Shown: piece by piece, positions 20,460 through 31,200 of the stretch | How the letters are laid out: each line of letters starts with the position of its first letter | Numbering within the stretch: position 1 is the first letter of the stretch | NCBI RefSeq assembly: GCF_022267535.1 | Contig: NZ_JAHNZV010000001.1 | Span: 62,001 to 126,000 of the forward strand | Reading direction: 5' to 3' | Length of the DNA stretch: 64,000 nt | DNA from: Psychromonas antarctica | GTDB taxonomy: Bacteria; Pseudomonadota; Gammaproteobacteria; Enterobacterales; Psychromonadaceae | Position numbers and translations under genes: made by a program | The notes under the pieces: generated by a model | Database searches by the model: none | What the model was told of the DNA's origin: nothing | What the model saw: the letters and a program-made list of their open reading frames with translations, nothing else

Positions 20460-21209
20460 ATGGCTTACGCAAAAATCAAACAACCTAAACTTGCCGATAT
20501 GATTGAATGTCGTATTGAAAGTATGATTCTCGAGGGCACCTTAGAGTTGGGCGAAAAGCTACCTCCTGAGCGTGAATTGGCGATCCAGTTTGATGTCTCT
20601 CGTCCGTCACTGCGTGAAGCGATTCAACGACTCGAGTCGAAAGGACTGTTGACTCGTCGGCAAGGTGGTGGCACTTATGTCAATGATGAATTACGCGCGC
20701 AGTTAACCGACCCCTTCTTTGAACTCTTAAATACACATCCCGAATCTCAATATGATTTGCTTGAATTTCGCTATGCATTGGAAGGGATTTCTGCATATTA
20801 TGCAGCACTGCGCGGTAACGCTAAAGATTTTAGGATGATAAAAGAGAGTTTTGATGCAATTGAAGAAGCGCAACAGGCGAATAACATCGAGCAGGAGATA
20901 CAGAATGTTGCACTTTTTTATCTGTCTGTGATTGAAGCGTCACATAATGTGGTTTTTTTGCATCTTGCACGCGGTATTAAACCCCTACTTGAAAAGAATA
21001 TTTCAGATAATGTACAACTACTCTACTCTTATCCTGAAGTGGCCAAAAAAATTCATCAGCACCGCGTGCAATTACTTGATGCCATTCTCTGTAAAGAGCC
21101 GAAAAAGGCGCAAGAAGCATCTGCAAAAAATTTAATTTATATAGAAGAAACACGTCTGGTTATGTTACGTGAAGAAAGTGTATTTAAACGCGAATTAGGG
21201 CGTTTTTAA
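20460..21209 (+). CDS. pdhR: Pyruvate dehydrogenase complex repressor PdhR
   Basis: A 249-aa GntR/FadR-subfamily regulator. The winged helix-turn-helix spans about residues 10-75 (GEKLPPERELAIQFDVSRPSLREAIQRLESKGLLTRRQGGGTYV); the rest is the helical FCD domain that binds pyruvate in E. coli. It is first in a pdhR-aceE-aceF-lpdA cluster as in enterobacteria, with a PdhR box just upstream. Confidence 0.95.
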   Translation: MAYAKIKQPKLADMIECRIESMILEGTLELGEKLPPERELAIQFDVSRPSLREAIQRLESKGLLTRRQGGGTYVNDELRAQLTDPFFELLNTHPESQYDLLEFRYALEGISAYYAALRGNAKDFRMIKESFDAIEEAQQANNIEQEIQNVALFYLSVIEASHNVVFLHLARGIKPLLEKNISDNVQLLYSYPEVAKKIHQHRVQLLDAILCKEPKKAQEASAKNLIYIEETRLVMLREESVFKRELGRF

Positions 21210-21359
21210 CTTTTTAAAATTAACTGCAGCGATTAGCTCTTTAGATTATTTATTGCCGCAATGGCATAAACCACGGGTAGTGGATTAATCTAAATAGTTA
21301 TGACGTTAAACGCTTGGCTTAACAGCTGAGATCACCCAGTGATATAGAAGGAAAGTGTC

Positions 21360-24023
21360 ATGACTGACATGTTAAAAAGTGATATTGATGCGCAGGAAAC
21401 GTCGGAGTGGCTTGAAGCGCTTGAGGCGATTATTGAAGAAGAGGGTACTGATCGTGCGCATTTTTTACTCGAAAAATTAATTGATAAAACGCGTCGTAGT
21501 GGTGGTCACTTACCATTTAATTCAACGACAGCTTACATCAACACGATAACGCCGGGACAAGAACCACATTTTCCTGGTGACTTACCTTTAGAGCAACGTA
21601 TCCGCTCTATTATCCGTTGGAATGCCTTGGTCACTGTATTGCGTGCCTCTAAGAAAAATTTGGATCTGGGTGGTCATATCTCAAGTTTTGCTTCTTCTGC
21701 GACAATTTATGATGTTGCTTTTAACCATTTCTTCCGTGGACCAAGTGATATTGATGGCGGTGACTTAGTTTATTTCCAAGGCCATATTTCTCCTGGGATC
21801 TATGCGCGATCTTTTCTTGAAGGACGGATATCACAAGAACAGCTCGATAATTTCCGTCAAGAAGTTGATGGTAAGGGGATCCCTTCTTATCCACATCCAA
21901 AACTATTGCCTGAATACTGGCAGTTCCCAACCGTTTCTATGGGACTTGGCCCCATTGCCGCGCTTTATCAGGCTCGCTTTCTTAAATATTTAACGGATCG
22001 CGGTATTAAAGACTGTTCACAACAGAAAGTTTACGCTTATTTAGGTGATGGTGAAGTTGATGAGCCGGAAGCATTAGGTGCTATCGGCATGGCTTCTCGC
22101 GAAAGACTGGATAATTTAGTGTTTGTTGTTAACTGTAACCTGCAACGCTTAGATGGTCCTGTTCGTGGTAACGGTAAAATCATTCAAGAACTTGAAGGCA
22201 CATTCCGTGGTGCTGGCTGGGAAGTCATTAAAGTTATTTGGGGTCGTTACTGGGATGCTTTACTTGCCCAAGATACAACGGGTAAATTATTACAGTTGAT
22301 GGAAGAAACGGTTGATGGTGAATACCAGAACTGTAAATCTAAAGGGGGGGCTTACACGCGTAAACACTTCTTTGGCAAATATCCGGAAACGGCTGCGATG
22401 GTCGCCAATATGTCAGATGATGATATATGGCGTCTAAACCGTGGTGGTCATGATCCATTTAAAGTCTATGCTGCTTATAAAAAAGCCGCTGAAACCAAAG
22501 GCCGTCCAAGTGTTTTACTTGTTAAAACGGTTAAAGGTTACGGTATGGGAGATGCAGGCGAAGGTAAGAATATCGCTCATGGTGTTAAGAAAATGGAAAT
22601 AGAAGCGATTAAACATTATCGTGATCGTTTCAATATTCCGGTAGCGGATGAAGATCTTGCATCACTTCCTTATTATAATCCAGGGCCTGAATCTGAAGAA
22701 GTTAAATACATGACTGCGCGTCGTGAAGCATTAGGCGGTTTTCTACCAAAACGTCGTATGCAGACCAGCGTTGAGTTAGACATTCCAAAGCTAAGTTTGT
22801 TTAAAGCGTTACTTGCAGGGTCAAATGGTCGTGAAATCTCAACGACGATGGCCTTTGTACGCGTATTAACCGCGTTGCTTAAAGATAAAGCGATTGGTAA
22901 ACATATCGTCCCTATTATTCCAGATGAAGCGCGTACTTTCGGTATGGAAGGTCTGTTCCGTCAAGTGGGTATTTACTCACGTGAAGGTCAAAAATACACA
23001 CCTCAAGATAGAGAGCAAGTTGCTTACTATCGCGAAGATAAACAGGGGCAGGTATTGCAAGAGGGGATCAATGAGCTTGGTGCAATGAGTGATTGGGTCG
23101 CTGCGGCAACATCATACAGCACGAACGATATGCCAATGATTCCTTTCTATATCTATTACTCAATGTTTGGTTTCCAACGTGTTGGCGATATGGCATGGGC
23201 TGCTGGCGATCAACGTGCCCGTGGCTTTATGATCGGTGGCACAGCCGGACGCACCACACTTAACGGTGAAGGTCTGCAACATGAAGATGGTCACAGCCAT
23301 ATCCAAGCAGGCGTTATCCCTAACTGTATTACTTATGATCCGACTTATGGTTATGAAGTCGCCGTTATCGTACAAGATGGTATGAAACGTATGTATGAAG
23401 ACCAAGAAGATGTCTTCTACTACCTAACCGTTATGAATGAAAACTACGTACAACCGGAAATGCCGGTGGGTGTCGAAGAGGGCATTCGTAAAGGTATCTA
23501 CAAACTTGATGAAGTTAAAGCCTCGGGCAAAATTAAAGTACAGCTACTTAGCTCAGGTACTATTATGCTTGAAGTACGCAAAGCCGCACAGATCCTTAGC
23601 GATGATTATGGTATTAGTTCAACGGTGTTCAGTACCACATCGTTTAACGAATTAGCGCGTGATGGACAAAACGTTGATCGTATCAACATGTTGCATCCAG
23701 AAGCGCCGGAAGTTAAGGCCTATATTACCGAGCAGCTTGAAGAAAAGATCTTAACGGTTGCTTGTACCGATTATATGAAATCTTATGCAGAGCAAGTTCG
23801 TGCTTATGTACCAGGACCTTATCGTGTATTAGGCACAGATGGTTTCGGACGCAGCGATAGTCGCGATAACTTGCGCCGTCATTTTGAGGTTAATGCAAGT
23901 TATGTTGTGGTGGCGACACTACATGAATTGGCTAAAACAGGCGAAATTGAACGTTCTGTCGTGACTCAGGCAATCGCTAAATTTGCTATTGATACCGATA
24001 AAATTAACCCACTATTTGCGTAA
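21360..24023 (+). CDS. aceE: Pyruvate dehydrogenase E1 component (homodimeric)
   Basis: An 887-aa thiamine-diphosphate enzyme that decarboxylates pyruvate and acetylates the lipoyl arm of E2. The single-chain form (length equal to E. coli AceE) carries the ThDP site GDGEVDEPEALGAIGMASRERLDNLVFVVNCN and transketolase-type middle and C-terminal domains (FGMEGLFRQVGIYSREGQKY; LLSSGTIMLEVRKAAQIL). GAAGGAAAG precedes the ATG. A hairpin separates it from aceF. Confidence 0.97.
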   Translation: MTDMLKSDIDAQETSEWLEALEAIIEEEGTDRAHFLLEKLIDKTRRSGGHLPFNSTTAYINTITPGQEPHFPGDLPLEQRIRSIIRWNALVTVLRASKKNLDLGGHISSFASSATIYDVAFNHFFRGPSDIDGGDLVYFQGHISPGIYARSFLEGRISQEQLDNFRQEVDGKGIPSYPHPKLLPEYWQFPTVSMGLGPIAALYQARFLKYLTDRGIKDCSQQKVYAYLGDGEVDEPEALGAIGMASRERLDNLVFVVNCNLQRLDGPVRGNGKIIQELEGTFRGAGWEVIKVIWGRYWDALLAQDTTGKLLQLMEETVDGEYQNCKSKGGAYTRKHFFGKYPETAAMVANMSDDDIWRLNRGGHDPFKVYAAYKKAAETKGRPSVLLVKTVKGYGMGDAGEGKNIAHGVKKMEIEAIKHYRDRFNIPVADEDLASLPYYNPGPESEEVKYMTARREALGGFLPKRRMQTSVELDIPKLSLFKALLAGSNGREISTTMAFVRVLTALLKDKAIGKHIVPIIPDEARTFGMEGLFRQVGIYSREGQKYTPQDREQVAYYREDKQGQVLQEGINELGAMSDWVAAATSYSTNDMPMIPFYIYYSMFGFQRVGDMAWAAGDQRARGFMIGGTAGRTTLNGEGLQHEDGHSHIQAGVIPNCITYDPTYGYEVAVIVQDGMKRMYEDQEDVFYYLTVMNENYVQPEMPVGVEEGIRKGIYKLDEVKASGKIKVQLLSSGTIMLEVRKAAQILSDDYGISSTVFSTTSFNELARDGQNVDRINMLHPEAPEVKAYITEQLEEKILTVACTDYMKSYAEQVRAYVPGPYRVLGTDGFGRSDSRDNLRRHFEVNASYVVVATLHELAKTGEIERSVVTQAIAKFAIDTDKINPLFA

Positions 24024-24038
24024 ATAAGAAAAAGTAAT

Positions 24039-24060
24039 AGCCATGCCTTAGCGCATGGCT
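24039..24060 (+). other. Intercistronic hairpin aceE-aceF
   Basis: Perfect stem AGCCATGC/GCATGGCT (24039-24046 with 24053-24060) with a 6-base loop, followed within ten bases by a T-run. It may be a weak attenuator or protect the aceE mRNA end. Confidence 0.5.
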
Positions 24061-24091
24061 TCACTGTTTTTATTGATTAGGAAAAATAATT

Positions 24092-25780
24092 ATGTCTGAA
24101 TTAAAAGAATTTTTACTGCCTGATATTGGCTCCGATGCAGCCGATATCACTGAGATATTGGTTTCTGTCGGCGACACGATTACCATCGATCAAGATATTC
24201 TTTCGATTGAAGGTGATAAAGCGGCGATGGATGTTCCGTCTTCCGTCGCCGGTGTGGTTAAAGAGATCAAAGTAAAGGTTGGTGACAGTGTTTCTGAAGG
24301 CAACCTTGTTTTAATTGTTGAAGCCGAAGCCGAAGGTGAAGTGGTTGTTGATACTCCTGCTGAAGCACCCGCTGCATCGCCTGAAGTGGCCACTGTTGTT
24401 GAACAAACACCCGCTTCCGAGGCTGTTGCTGCACCCGCTGCTGGGATTAGAGAACTCAAAGAAGTTTGTGTTCCTGATATCGGTGGTGATGAAGTTGAAG
24501 TTACAGAAGTCTTAGTCTCTGTGGGTGATAGCATTGAAGCTGAGCAAGATATTCTTAGCGTTGAAGGTGACAAAGCGTCGATGGATGTACCCGCGCCGTT
24601 CGCGGGCATTGTTAAAGAGATTAAAATCGCAGTCGGTGATAAAGTTTCGGAAGGGACTTTAATATTGCTTGTTGAAACCGCGAGTGAAGGTGCTGCTGCA
24701 CCGGCGGCAGCAGTTGCTGCTGTAAAAGAGGCTGCACCGGCGGCAGCAGTTGCTGCTGTAAAAGAGGCTGCACCTGCTGCGCCTGTCGCTGCGGTTGCTG
24801 CAAAAGCACCGCCAGTATCGTATCACCCGGCAAGCAACGAGCAAACGAGTGGCGGCGCGATTCATGCTTCCCCTTCAGTGCGCCGTTTATCACGAGAGTT
24901 TGGTGTTGACTTAAGTAAAGTAACCGGTACAGGGCGTAAAAAACGCATCTTAAAAGAGGACGTGCAGCAGTTTGTTAAATATGAATTGTCACGTCCTAAG
25001 GCAACAGCGTCAACCGTAACCGGTGGCGGAAATGGTCTGCAAGTTATTGCTTCACCACAAATTGATTTTTCTAAATTTGGTGAAATAGAGGAAAAACCAC
25101 TTTCACGTATTCAAAAGATCTCCGGTCCTACATTGCATCGTAACTGGGTGACTATTCCTCATGTTACGCAATTTGATGAAGTGGATATCACTGATCTGGA
25201 AGCATTCCGTCAAGAACAAAATGCACTTGCAGTGAAGCAGGAGCTTGGTGTTAAAATTAGCCCGCTGGTATTTATGATGAAAGCGGTAGCTAAAGCACTA
25301 CAGCAATACCCTAACTTTAATTCTTCATTATCTGTAGATGGCGAAAGTTTGATCCTTAAAAAATACTTCAATATTGGTATCGCCGTAGACACGCCGAACG
25401 GCTTGGTTGTACCGGTTGTGAATGATGTATTAAATAAAGGTATTTACGCTATTTCACGTGAGATAGGGGAAATATCTAAAAAAGCACGCGCAGGTAAATT
25501 GACGGCTAAAGATATGCAGGGTGGCAGTATGACTATCTCTAGTCTTGGCGGTATCGGCGGAACGCAGTTTACGCCTATCGTTAATGCACCTGAAGTGGCT
25601 ATTTTAGGCGTATCAAAATCAGCAATGAAACCGTTATGGAATGGTAAAGAGTTTACTCCTCGCTTAATGGTGCCACTGGCTCTTTCATATGATCACCGTG
25701 TGATTGACGGTGCTGATGGGGCGCGCTTTATTACCGCGATTAACCATTACTTATCTGATCTACGTACGTTGATTCTATAA
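24092..25780 (+). CDS. aceF: Dihydrolipoamide acetyltransferase (PDH E2), two lipoyl domains
   Basis: A 562-aa E2 core of the pyruvate dehydrogenase complex. Two lipoyl domains (about residues 4-75 and 116-190) carry the lipoylated Lys in [11 protein letters not shown] and [12 protein letters not shown]. coli has three. An Ala/Pro-rich linker (about 195-245) contains an exact 36-base tandem duplication. The E1/E3-binding domain ([30 protein letters not shown]) and the acetyltransferase domain with the catalytic [15 protein letters not shown] follow. Confidence 0.96.
   Translation: MSELKEFLLPDIGSDAADITEILVSVGDTITIDQDILSIEGDKAAMDVPSSVAGVVKEIKVKVGDSVSEGNLVLIVEAEAEGEVVVDTPAEAPAASPEVATVVEQTPASEAVAAPAAGIRELKEVCVPDIGGDEVEVTEVLVSVGDSIEAEQDILSVEGDKASMDVPAPFAGIVKEIKIAVGDKVSEGTLILLVETASEGAAAPAAAVAAVKEAAPAAAVAAVKEAAPAAPVAAVAAKAPPVSYHPASNEQTSGGAIHASPSVRRLSREFGVDLSKVTGTGRKKRILKEDVQQFVKYELSRPKATASTVTGGGNGLQVIASPQIDFSKFGEIEEKPLSRIQKISGPTLHRNWVTIPHVTQFDEVDITDLEAFRQEQNALAVKQELGVKISPLVFMMKAVAKALQQYPNFNSSLSVDGESLILKKYFNIGIAVDTPNGLVVPVVNDVLNKGIYAISREIGEISKKARAGKLTAKDMQGGSMTISSLGGIGGTQFTPIVNAPEVAILGVSKSAMKPLWNGKEFTPRLMVPLALSYDHRVIDGADGARFITAINHYLSDLRTLIL
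24695..24766 (+). repeat. Exact 36-base tandem repeat in the aceF linker
   Basis: Units 24695-24730 and 24731-24766 are identical, each coding for [12 protein letters not shown]; a diverged third unit follows. Frame is kept, so the repeat only changes linker length. Confidence 0.9.
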
Positions 25781-25790
25781 TAATGTTAGC

Positions 25791-25818
25791 AGGTCGGCAT
25801 TTGTCGGCCTTTTGTTTT
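25791..25818 (+). terminator. Hairpin with T-run between aceF and lpdA
   Basis: AGGTCGGC (25791-25798) pairs with GTCGGCCT (25803-25810), with two G-T pairs, followed by TTTGTTTT. Partial termination would let lpdA have its own level, as it also serves other complexes. Confidence 0.55.
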
Positions 25819-25883
25819 GCAATTGCTTAGCAATTTAATAGACTCAAAACAGTTTTTGATGAAACACTTTGATAGAGGTTTAC

Positions 25884-27311
25884 ATGAGTAAAGAAATTAA
25901 AGCACAAGTTGTGGTACTCGGCTCAGGCCCTGCAGGTTACTCCGCAGCATTTCGCGCTGCAGATTTAGGGTTAGAAACAGTATTAATTGAAAAATATAAT
26001 ACGCTAGGTGGCGTTTGTCTAAACGTGGGATGTATCCCATCAAAAGCATTGTTACATGTATCAAAAGTGATTGAAGAAGCAAAAGCACTTTCTGAGCATG
26101 GTGTACTTTTTGGTGAGCCATCAACAGATGTTGATAAAATACGTATCTGGAAAGATAAAGTGGTTTCACAATTAACGGGTGGCCTGCAAGGCATGGCTAA
26201 AATGCGTAAAGTCACCGTCGTTAATGGTTTCGGTAAGTTTACTGGGCCAAATACGATTGTGGTGCAGGGTGATGATGAAAAAACGACTGTTAACTTTGAT
26301 CATGCCATTATCGCCGCAGGATCGCGTCCCGTTAAATTACCTTTTATTCCGCATGATGACCACCGTGTATGGGATTCAACGGATGCCTTAGAACTGCGTT
26401 GTGTGCCAAAACGTTTGCTTATTTTAGGTGGCGGCATCATCGGTCTGGAGATGGGTACAGTGTACAAATCGTTGGGATCAGATGTTGATGTTGTGGAATT
26501 TGCTGATCAGCTGGTGCCTGCAGCAGATAAAGATATTGTGCAGATTTACACTAAGAAAGTAAAAAATAAATTCAATATAATGTTATCCACTAAAGTGACC
26601 GCGGTTGATGCGCGCGAAGATGCACTTTATGTTACTTTTGAAGGTGCTAATGCGCCGGCCGAAGCAAAAGCCTATGATGCCGTATTAGTTGCAGTTGGGC
26701 GCGTGCCTAACGGTCTTTCACTTGATGCAGAAAAAGCGGGTATTACGGTTACTGACCGAGGTTTTATCGAAGTTGATAAGCAGATGCTGACTAATGTGGC
26801 ACATATCCATGCTATCGGCGATATTGTCGGTCAGCCGATGCTTGCGCATAAAGGTGTGCATGAAGGCCATGTTGCCGCGGAAGTGATAGCGGGTAAAAAA
26901 CATTACTTTGATCCAAAAACAATTCCTTCAGTTGCTTACACTGAGCCAGAAATAGCATGGGTAGGTTTAACTGAAAAAGAAGCTAAAGAGCAGGGGATTA
27001 ATTATGAAAAATCGGTATTTCCTTGGTCAGCTTCGGGCCGCGCGATTGCCTCTGATTGTTCTGATGGATTAACTAAATTACTCTTTGATAAAGAGACGCA
27101 TCGCGTTATTGGCGGCGCAGTGGTGGGCACCAATGCAGGTGAATTATTAGGTGAAATTGGTCTGGCAATTGAAATGGGCTGTGATGCTGAAGATATTGCA
27201 TTAACTATTCATGCGCATCCGACACTACATGAATCAGTAGGCTTAGCGGCTGAAGTTTATGAAGGGTCGATTACAGACATGCCCAATGCTAAAGCGGTAA
27301 AACGCAAGTAA
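25884..27311 (+). CDS. lpdA: Dihydrolipoamide dehydrogenase (E3)
   Basis: A 475-aa flavoprotein that reoxidises dihydrolipoamide of PDH and, usually, 2-oxoglutarate dehydrogenase and the glycine cleavage system. FAD motif VVLGSGPAGYSAAFRAADLG, redox disulfide GGVCLNVGCIPSKALL, NAD motif LILGGGIIGLEMGTVY and the C-terminal His/Glu IHAHPTLHESVG are all intact. ATG 25884 is chosen over an in-frame start 15 bases earlier because AGAGG at 25874-25878 is well spaced for it and MSKEIKAQ matches family N-termini. Confidence 0.97.
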   Translation: MSKEIKAQVVVLGSGPAGYSAAFRAADLGLETVLIEKYNTLGGVCLNVGCIPSKALLHVSKVIEEAKALSEHGVLFGEPSTDVDKIRIWKDKVVSQLTGGLQGMAKMRKVTVVNGFGKFTGPNTIVVQGDDEKTTVNFDHAIIAAGSRPVKLPFIPHDDHRVWDSTDALELRCVPKRLLILGGGIIGLEMGTVYKSLGSDVDVVEFADQLVPAADKDIVQIYTKKVKNKFNIMLSTKVTAVDAREDALYVTFEGANAPAEAKAYDAVLVAVGRVPNGLSLDAEKAGITVTDRGFIEVDKQMLTNVAHIHAIGDIVGQPMLAHKGVHEGHVAAEVIAGKKHYFDPKTIPSVAYTEPEIAWVGLTEKEAKEQGINYEKSVFPWSASGRAIASDCSDGLTKLLFDKETHRVIGGAVVGTNAGELLGEIGLAIEMGCDAEDIALTIHAHPTLHESVGLAAEVYEGSITDMPNAKAVKRK

Positions 27312-28272
27312 TATTACGGTTGTCGTAGATATTTATAAGGCGCTTTTAAAGCGCCTTTTTTTATGCTCATTTTTGCCGTTTTACGCTTGTATTTGTTACT
27401 TCTAGCTCTCCCCGCTTTTAGATCTGTTTTATCTAGGAAAGCTTTCGCTTGTTGTTTTGGGCTTTAACTTTTAAGGTTGGATTTCAGCCTTTACTGGTGG
27501 GGAATGATGAGTAAGCGATACACAGTTTCACAGTGGCAGAAATATACGCGCTTAACAGCAAGAAAACCCAAGGTAAAGTAAAGAGCGTTTTTAGTAACAC
27601 GATGCAGAGATATAACTTAGCCAGCGCATTAGTTGCATCCTTTTTATTGCTAAGTACAAGATAAACTTATGATAGGAAGGAAGAAAGCCGCAAGCCACAT
27701 TGCTAGGTTATTCCTTTTCGAAAATAAACATAGTTAACTTAATATCACAATCGAGATAGATAACGGTGTATCTATCTTGTGGATCGGCTTAGCACCTGCT
27801 TTTGAAGGCTGTAAGTATGACCTAGCCCAGACTTATCGTTGTATGTTAAAGCATCAACTTGCGCAAAATTTAGCCTTGTGTGATCATTGCTAACAGATTT
27901 TAATCCGAGTTCCCATATAAACGATATTGATGTGTCAGCTATTCGCGAAGCGTCAAAGCACAGCGTGTCGATCTCGGAGTTATTAATTTTCTATTATTAG
28001 CTATATTAATTTTCAGGATGAAGATTGTTGGTTGCTAGTGGCAAAATAAGAGGTTTTAAAGACTCGCACTTTAAAGCGACTTAAAGTTATATTGGAATGT
28101 TTCTAATTTAACTTAGTGAAGAATGGATTCTACACATAGCAACGAGATAACAAACTTTTCTGTTTGTTACCACCTGTCGACTTGTTGTCGCTTAAATTGT
28201 TATTGATTTCATTTAAATACTGAAATTAACACTGCGAGGTGCGCTTTCGCGCATGCACAAGGACGACATTAA
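27312..28272. other. 961-base gap with possible gene relics
   Basis: No full gene is visible. It begins with the lpdA terminator. Two short traces stand out: a 20-codon ORF at 27602-27664 that looks like a cut-off signal peptide (MQRYNLASALVASFLLLSTR), and an ORF without an early start at 27738-27893 reading ...SILWIGLAPAFEGCKYDLAQ..., which ends at TAA. Both look like protein sequence but I do not recognise a family. The right end carries a small GCGC hairpin and the ribosome site of the amylase. Confidence 0.4.
27337..27362 (+). terminator. Terminator of the pdh operon
   Basis: Stem AAGGCGCTT/AAGCGCCTT (27337-27345 with 27349-27357), loop TTA, followed by a T-run. Confidence 0.9.
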
Positions 28273-31200
28273 ATGAAAAAAGCAATTTTTATTGGCTTGG
28301 CGTTAGTTTCTATTAGTGCCCAAGCTGATTGGAATTTTAGGGGCACAGCCAATGGCTGGGTCTCTACCTCGCTGGAGAATGTTTCCGGTAACAATTTCCA
28401 AACCTGCCAGACTTTCGGCTCCGATAATCCCCGATTTAAAATAGATCGCTTTGGTGATTGGAGCGAAAATTACCCTGCTGGTGATTACACCGTTTCCCCT
28501 GATAAAAGTTATCAGATAATGTTTAACAGTGATACTCACAATATAACAGCAACTCAAGTAAGTGATTGTGGTGTCGTGGTTGTTGCAGACAATTGGTATT
28601 TTCGAGGCACTGCCAATGATTGGGTGGCAACCCCGATGGAGAGTAGTGACAATCTAAATTTCTGTACTGAGCAACATTTTGCAGATGCTAGCCCTCGTTT
28701 TAAGATTGATCATTTTGGAGATTGGTCGGAAAATTATCCAGTAACAGACTTTATTGTTAATGCAAATACCACCTATAACGTATGTATTAACGCTGTTACT
28801 AAAGAGGTGACGGCTGTTGTTGTGGCGGAGACTGATACGCAAGCGCCGGTAGTGAATGTTACACCTGCGGCGGGTAGTTATAGCAGCCCGCAGACTGTGA
28901 CGTTGAGTGTGATTGATAACCAAGACAGTGCGCCACAGTTGTATTGTACAACTGATGGAACAATACCTTCAGCTCTGTCTGCTAACTGCAATGAACAAAT
29001 ATTTACAGCGGCAGACGTTAGCGCAACAGGTTCAGATCTACTATTAAAAGTATTTATGATTGATGCTTCAGGTAATAGCGCGTTAGCCAGCTTTGATTAC
29101 AACATTACAACGGATGAACCATCTGAAAACACAGTGATTTATTATCAAAACAGCGCAAACCACAGTGTACCTTATCTTCATTACTGGGCTGTTGTGCCCG
29201 CTTTAACGCCAACAGTTTGGCCAGGAGAAGCACTTGAATTAGTCGCTGATGGCTGGTACAAGTTTGATTTTACACAAACAATAGTGAGCGCCAATATTAT
29301 CTTTAACGGCAGCGCCGGACAAACTGCTGATTTAATATTAGATCCCGCAACACCCTGTTACCAGAATAACAATTGGGTAAGCATGGATCTGTGTGAAATT
29401 GAAGATAAAAAAGCACCTGTTGTCTCCGCATCCCCTGCTGCGGGTAATTATGAAGAGATTAGCCTGAGCATCGATCTTCTAGCTGAAGACCGAGATCCGA
29501 ATGCGAGTCTCTATTACACGCTTGACGGAAGTACACCAACGATCAATTCAGCGCTCTACACTCATGCGATTATCATAACCGATATGGGCAGCGTTGATGA
29601 TGCTGTGATTAAAGTTATCGCCATCGATAACAAAGCAAATCAATCGGAAGTGGCTGAGTTTATGTACCGACTCAATACAGATATCACTGCGCCAGTTGTC
29701 ACCGCTAGCTTGCCAAAAGGCAGTTACACTACATCTCAAACAGTCACCTTTAGCGTTACTGATAACAATGTTGATGGTTCAGCGGTTATGTATTTAACTA
29801 AAGACGGTAGCCTGCCTGTCACCATTCAGCCTCTGTATAACAGTCAATCGATCACGCTGGACGATGGGTATACGCAGATACGCATATTAGCCGTTGATGC
29901 ATTAGGCAATGAGAAAATTTACGCCTTTAACTACTATATTGGCAGCACGCCAGAGCGTACTGATTTCCGTAAAGAAACTATCTACTTTGCGATGACGACC
30001 CGCTTTTATGATGGTGATAGTAGTAACAATGTGCATTGCTGGGATGATGCTCAAGCGGGTAATCCAGATCAAGATCCTTGCTGGCGAGGCGATTTTAAAG
30101 GTTTAATTGAAAAATTAGATTATTTAAAAGCATTAGGCTTTTCTGCTGTTTGGATTACGCCACCTGTGACTAATATTAGTGGTTATGATTACCATGGTTA
30201 TCATGCTTCAAATTTTCAGCAAATAGATCCAAGATTTGATAGCAATGGTGATGGTAGTGCGATGGATGAGTATCAAGAGCTCATTGATGCGGTGCATGCG
30301 CGTGGTATGAAAATTATTCAGGATGTTGTATTTAACCATTCAGGCAACTTTGGTGAAGAAAACTTACACCCGCTGTTTAAACGCGAATCGGGTACTGAGT
30401 TAAATGAAATACCGGAAATAGCGATCAGTAATATTGCACCCGCAGGTATGTTGCCTGCCAATTACAATACATTAGGTGATCTTAATACTCGACCGGGTTT
30501 ACAATTCCAATCGCGAATTCGTGCGATGCGTGCGCCTTTAGATGTTGATGTTCACTATCATAACCATGATTTTAAAGGTGGTTGGGAAACCTATGAAGTT
30601 CAGATAGGCTCCATTGCTGGCGACTGCCAGGATCTCAATACAGAAAATCCGCAAGTGAGTGAGTATATTGTTGATTCTTTCAATCGATATATTGATATGG
30701 GCGTGGATGCCTTCCGCGTTGATACGGTTAAACATATCTCTAGGTTGACCTTTAATAAAGAGTTTGTGCCTGCATTTAAAGAGCGTGGTGGTGAAAACTT
30801 CTTTATCTTTGGTGAAGTAGCAACGCGTTATAGAAGTGTCTGGAATGATGGTAAACCCGCTATCTCTGCACCATTTTACACATGGAAAGAGAGCCAAAGT
30901 TACCCTTGGGGTAATATGGCTAGTAATACAGCATCAGCTCTGCAGCATTATAATGATAATTTAGATCCTAATACTCAACCATCAAGTGATAACCATGCAT
31001 TAAATGGCTATGATTATCATACGCCTGATTGGAGCATGAGATCCGGTATGGACGTCATTGACTTCCCTATGCATTGGGCGTTTAAGAACACCCAAGATGC
31101 ATGGGCAATGGCGGTTGGTGGCGATCATACATATAACGACGCAACTTGGAATGTCACTTATGTCGATTCCCATGATTACGCGCCAGATGGCGCGCCTGAA

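Noticed and set aside
24695-24766. Repeat pair as a CRISPR unit
   Set aside because: Units are tandem without spacers and lie in frame within aceF.
24621-24893. Leftward ORFs opposite the aceF linker
   Set aside because: Low-complexity mirror of the Ala/Pro-rich linker; codon pattern follows aceF.
27500-27580. Possible transposase start (MMSKRYTVSQWQ...)
   Set aside because: The frame stops after about 25 codons and there are no terminal repeats; the likeness to a transposase is too weak.
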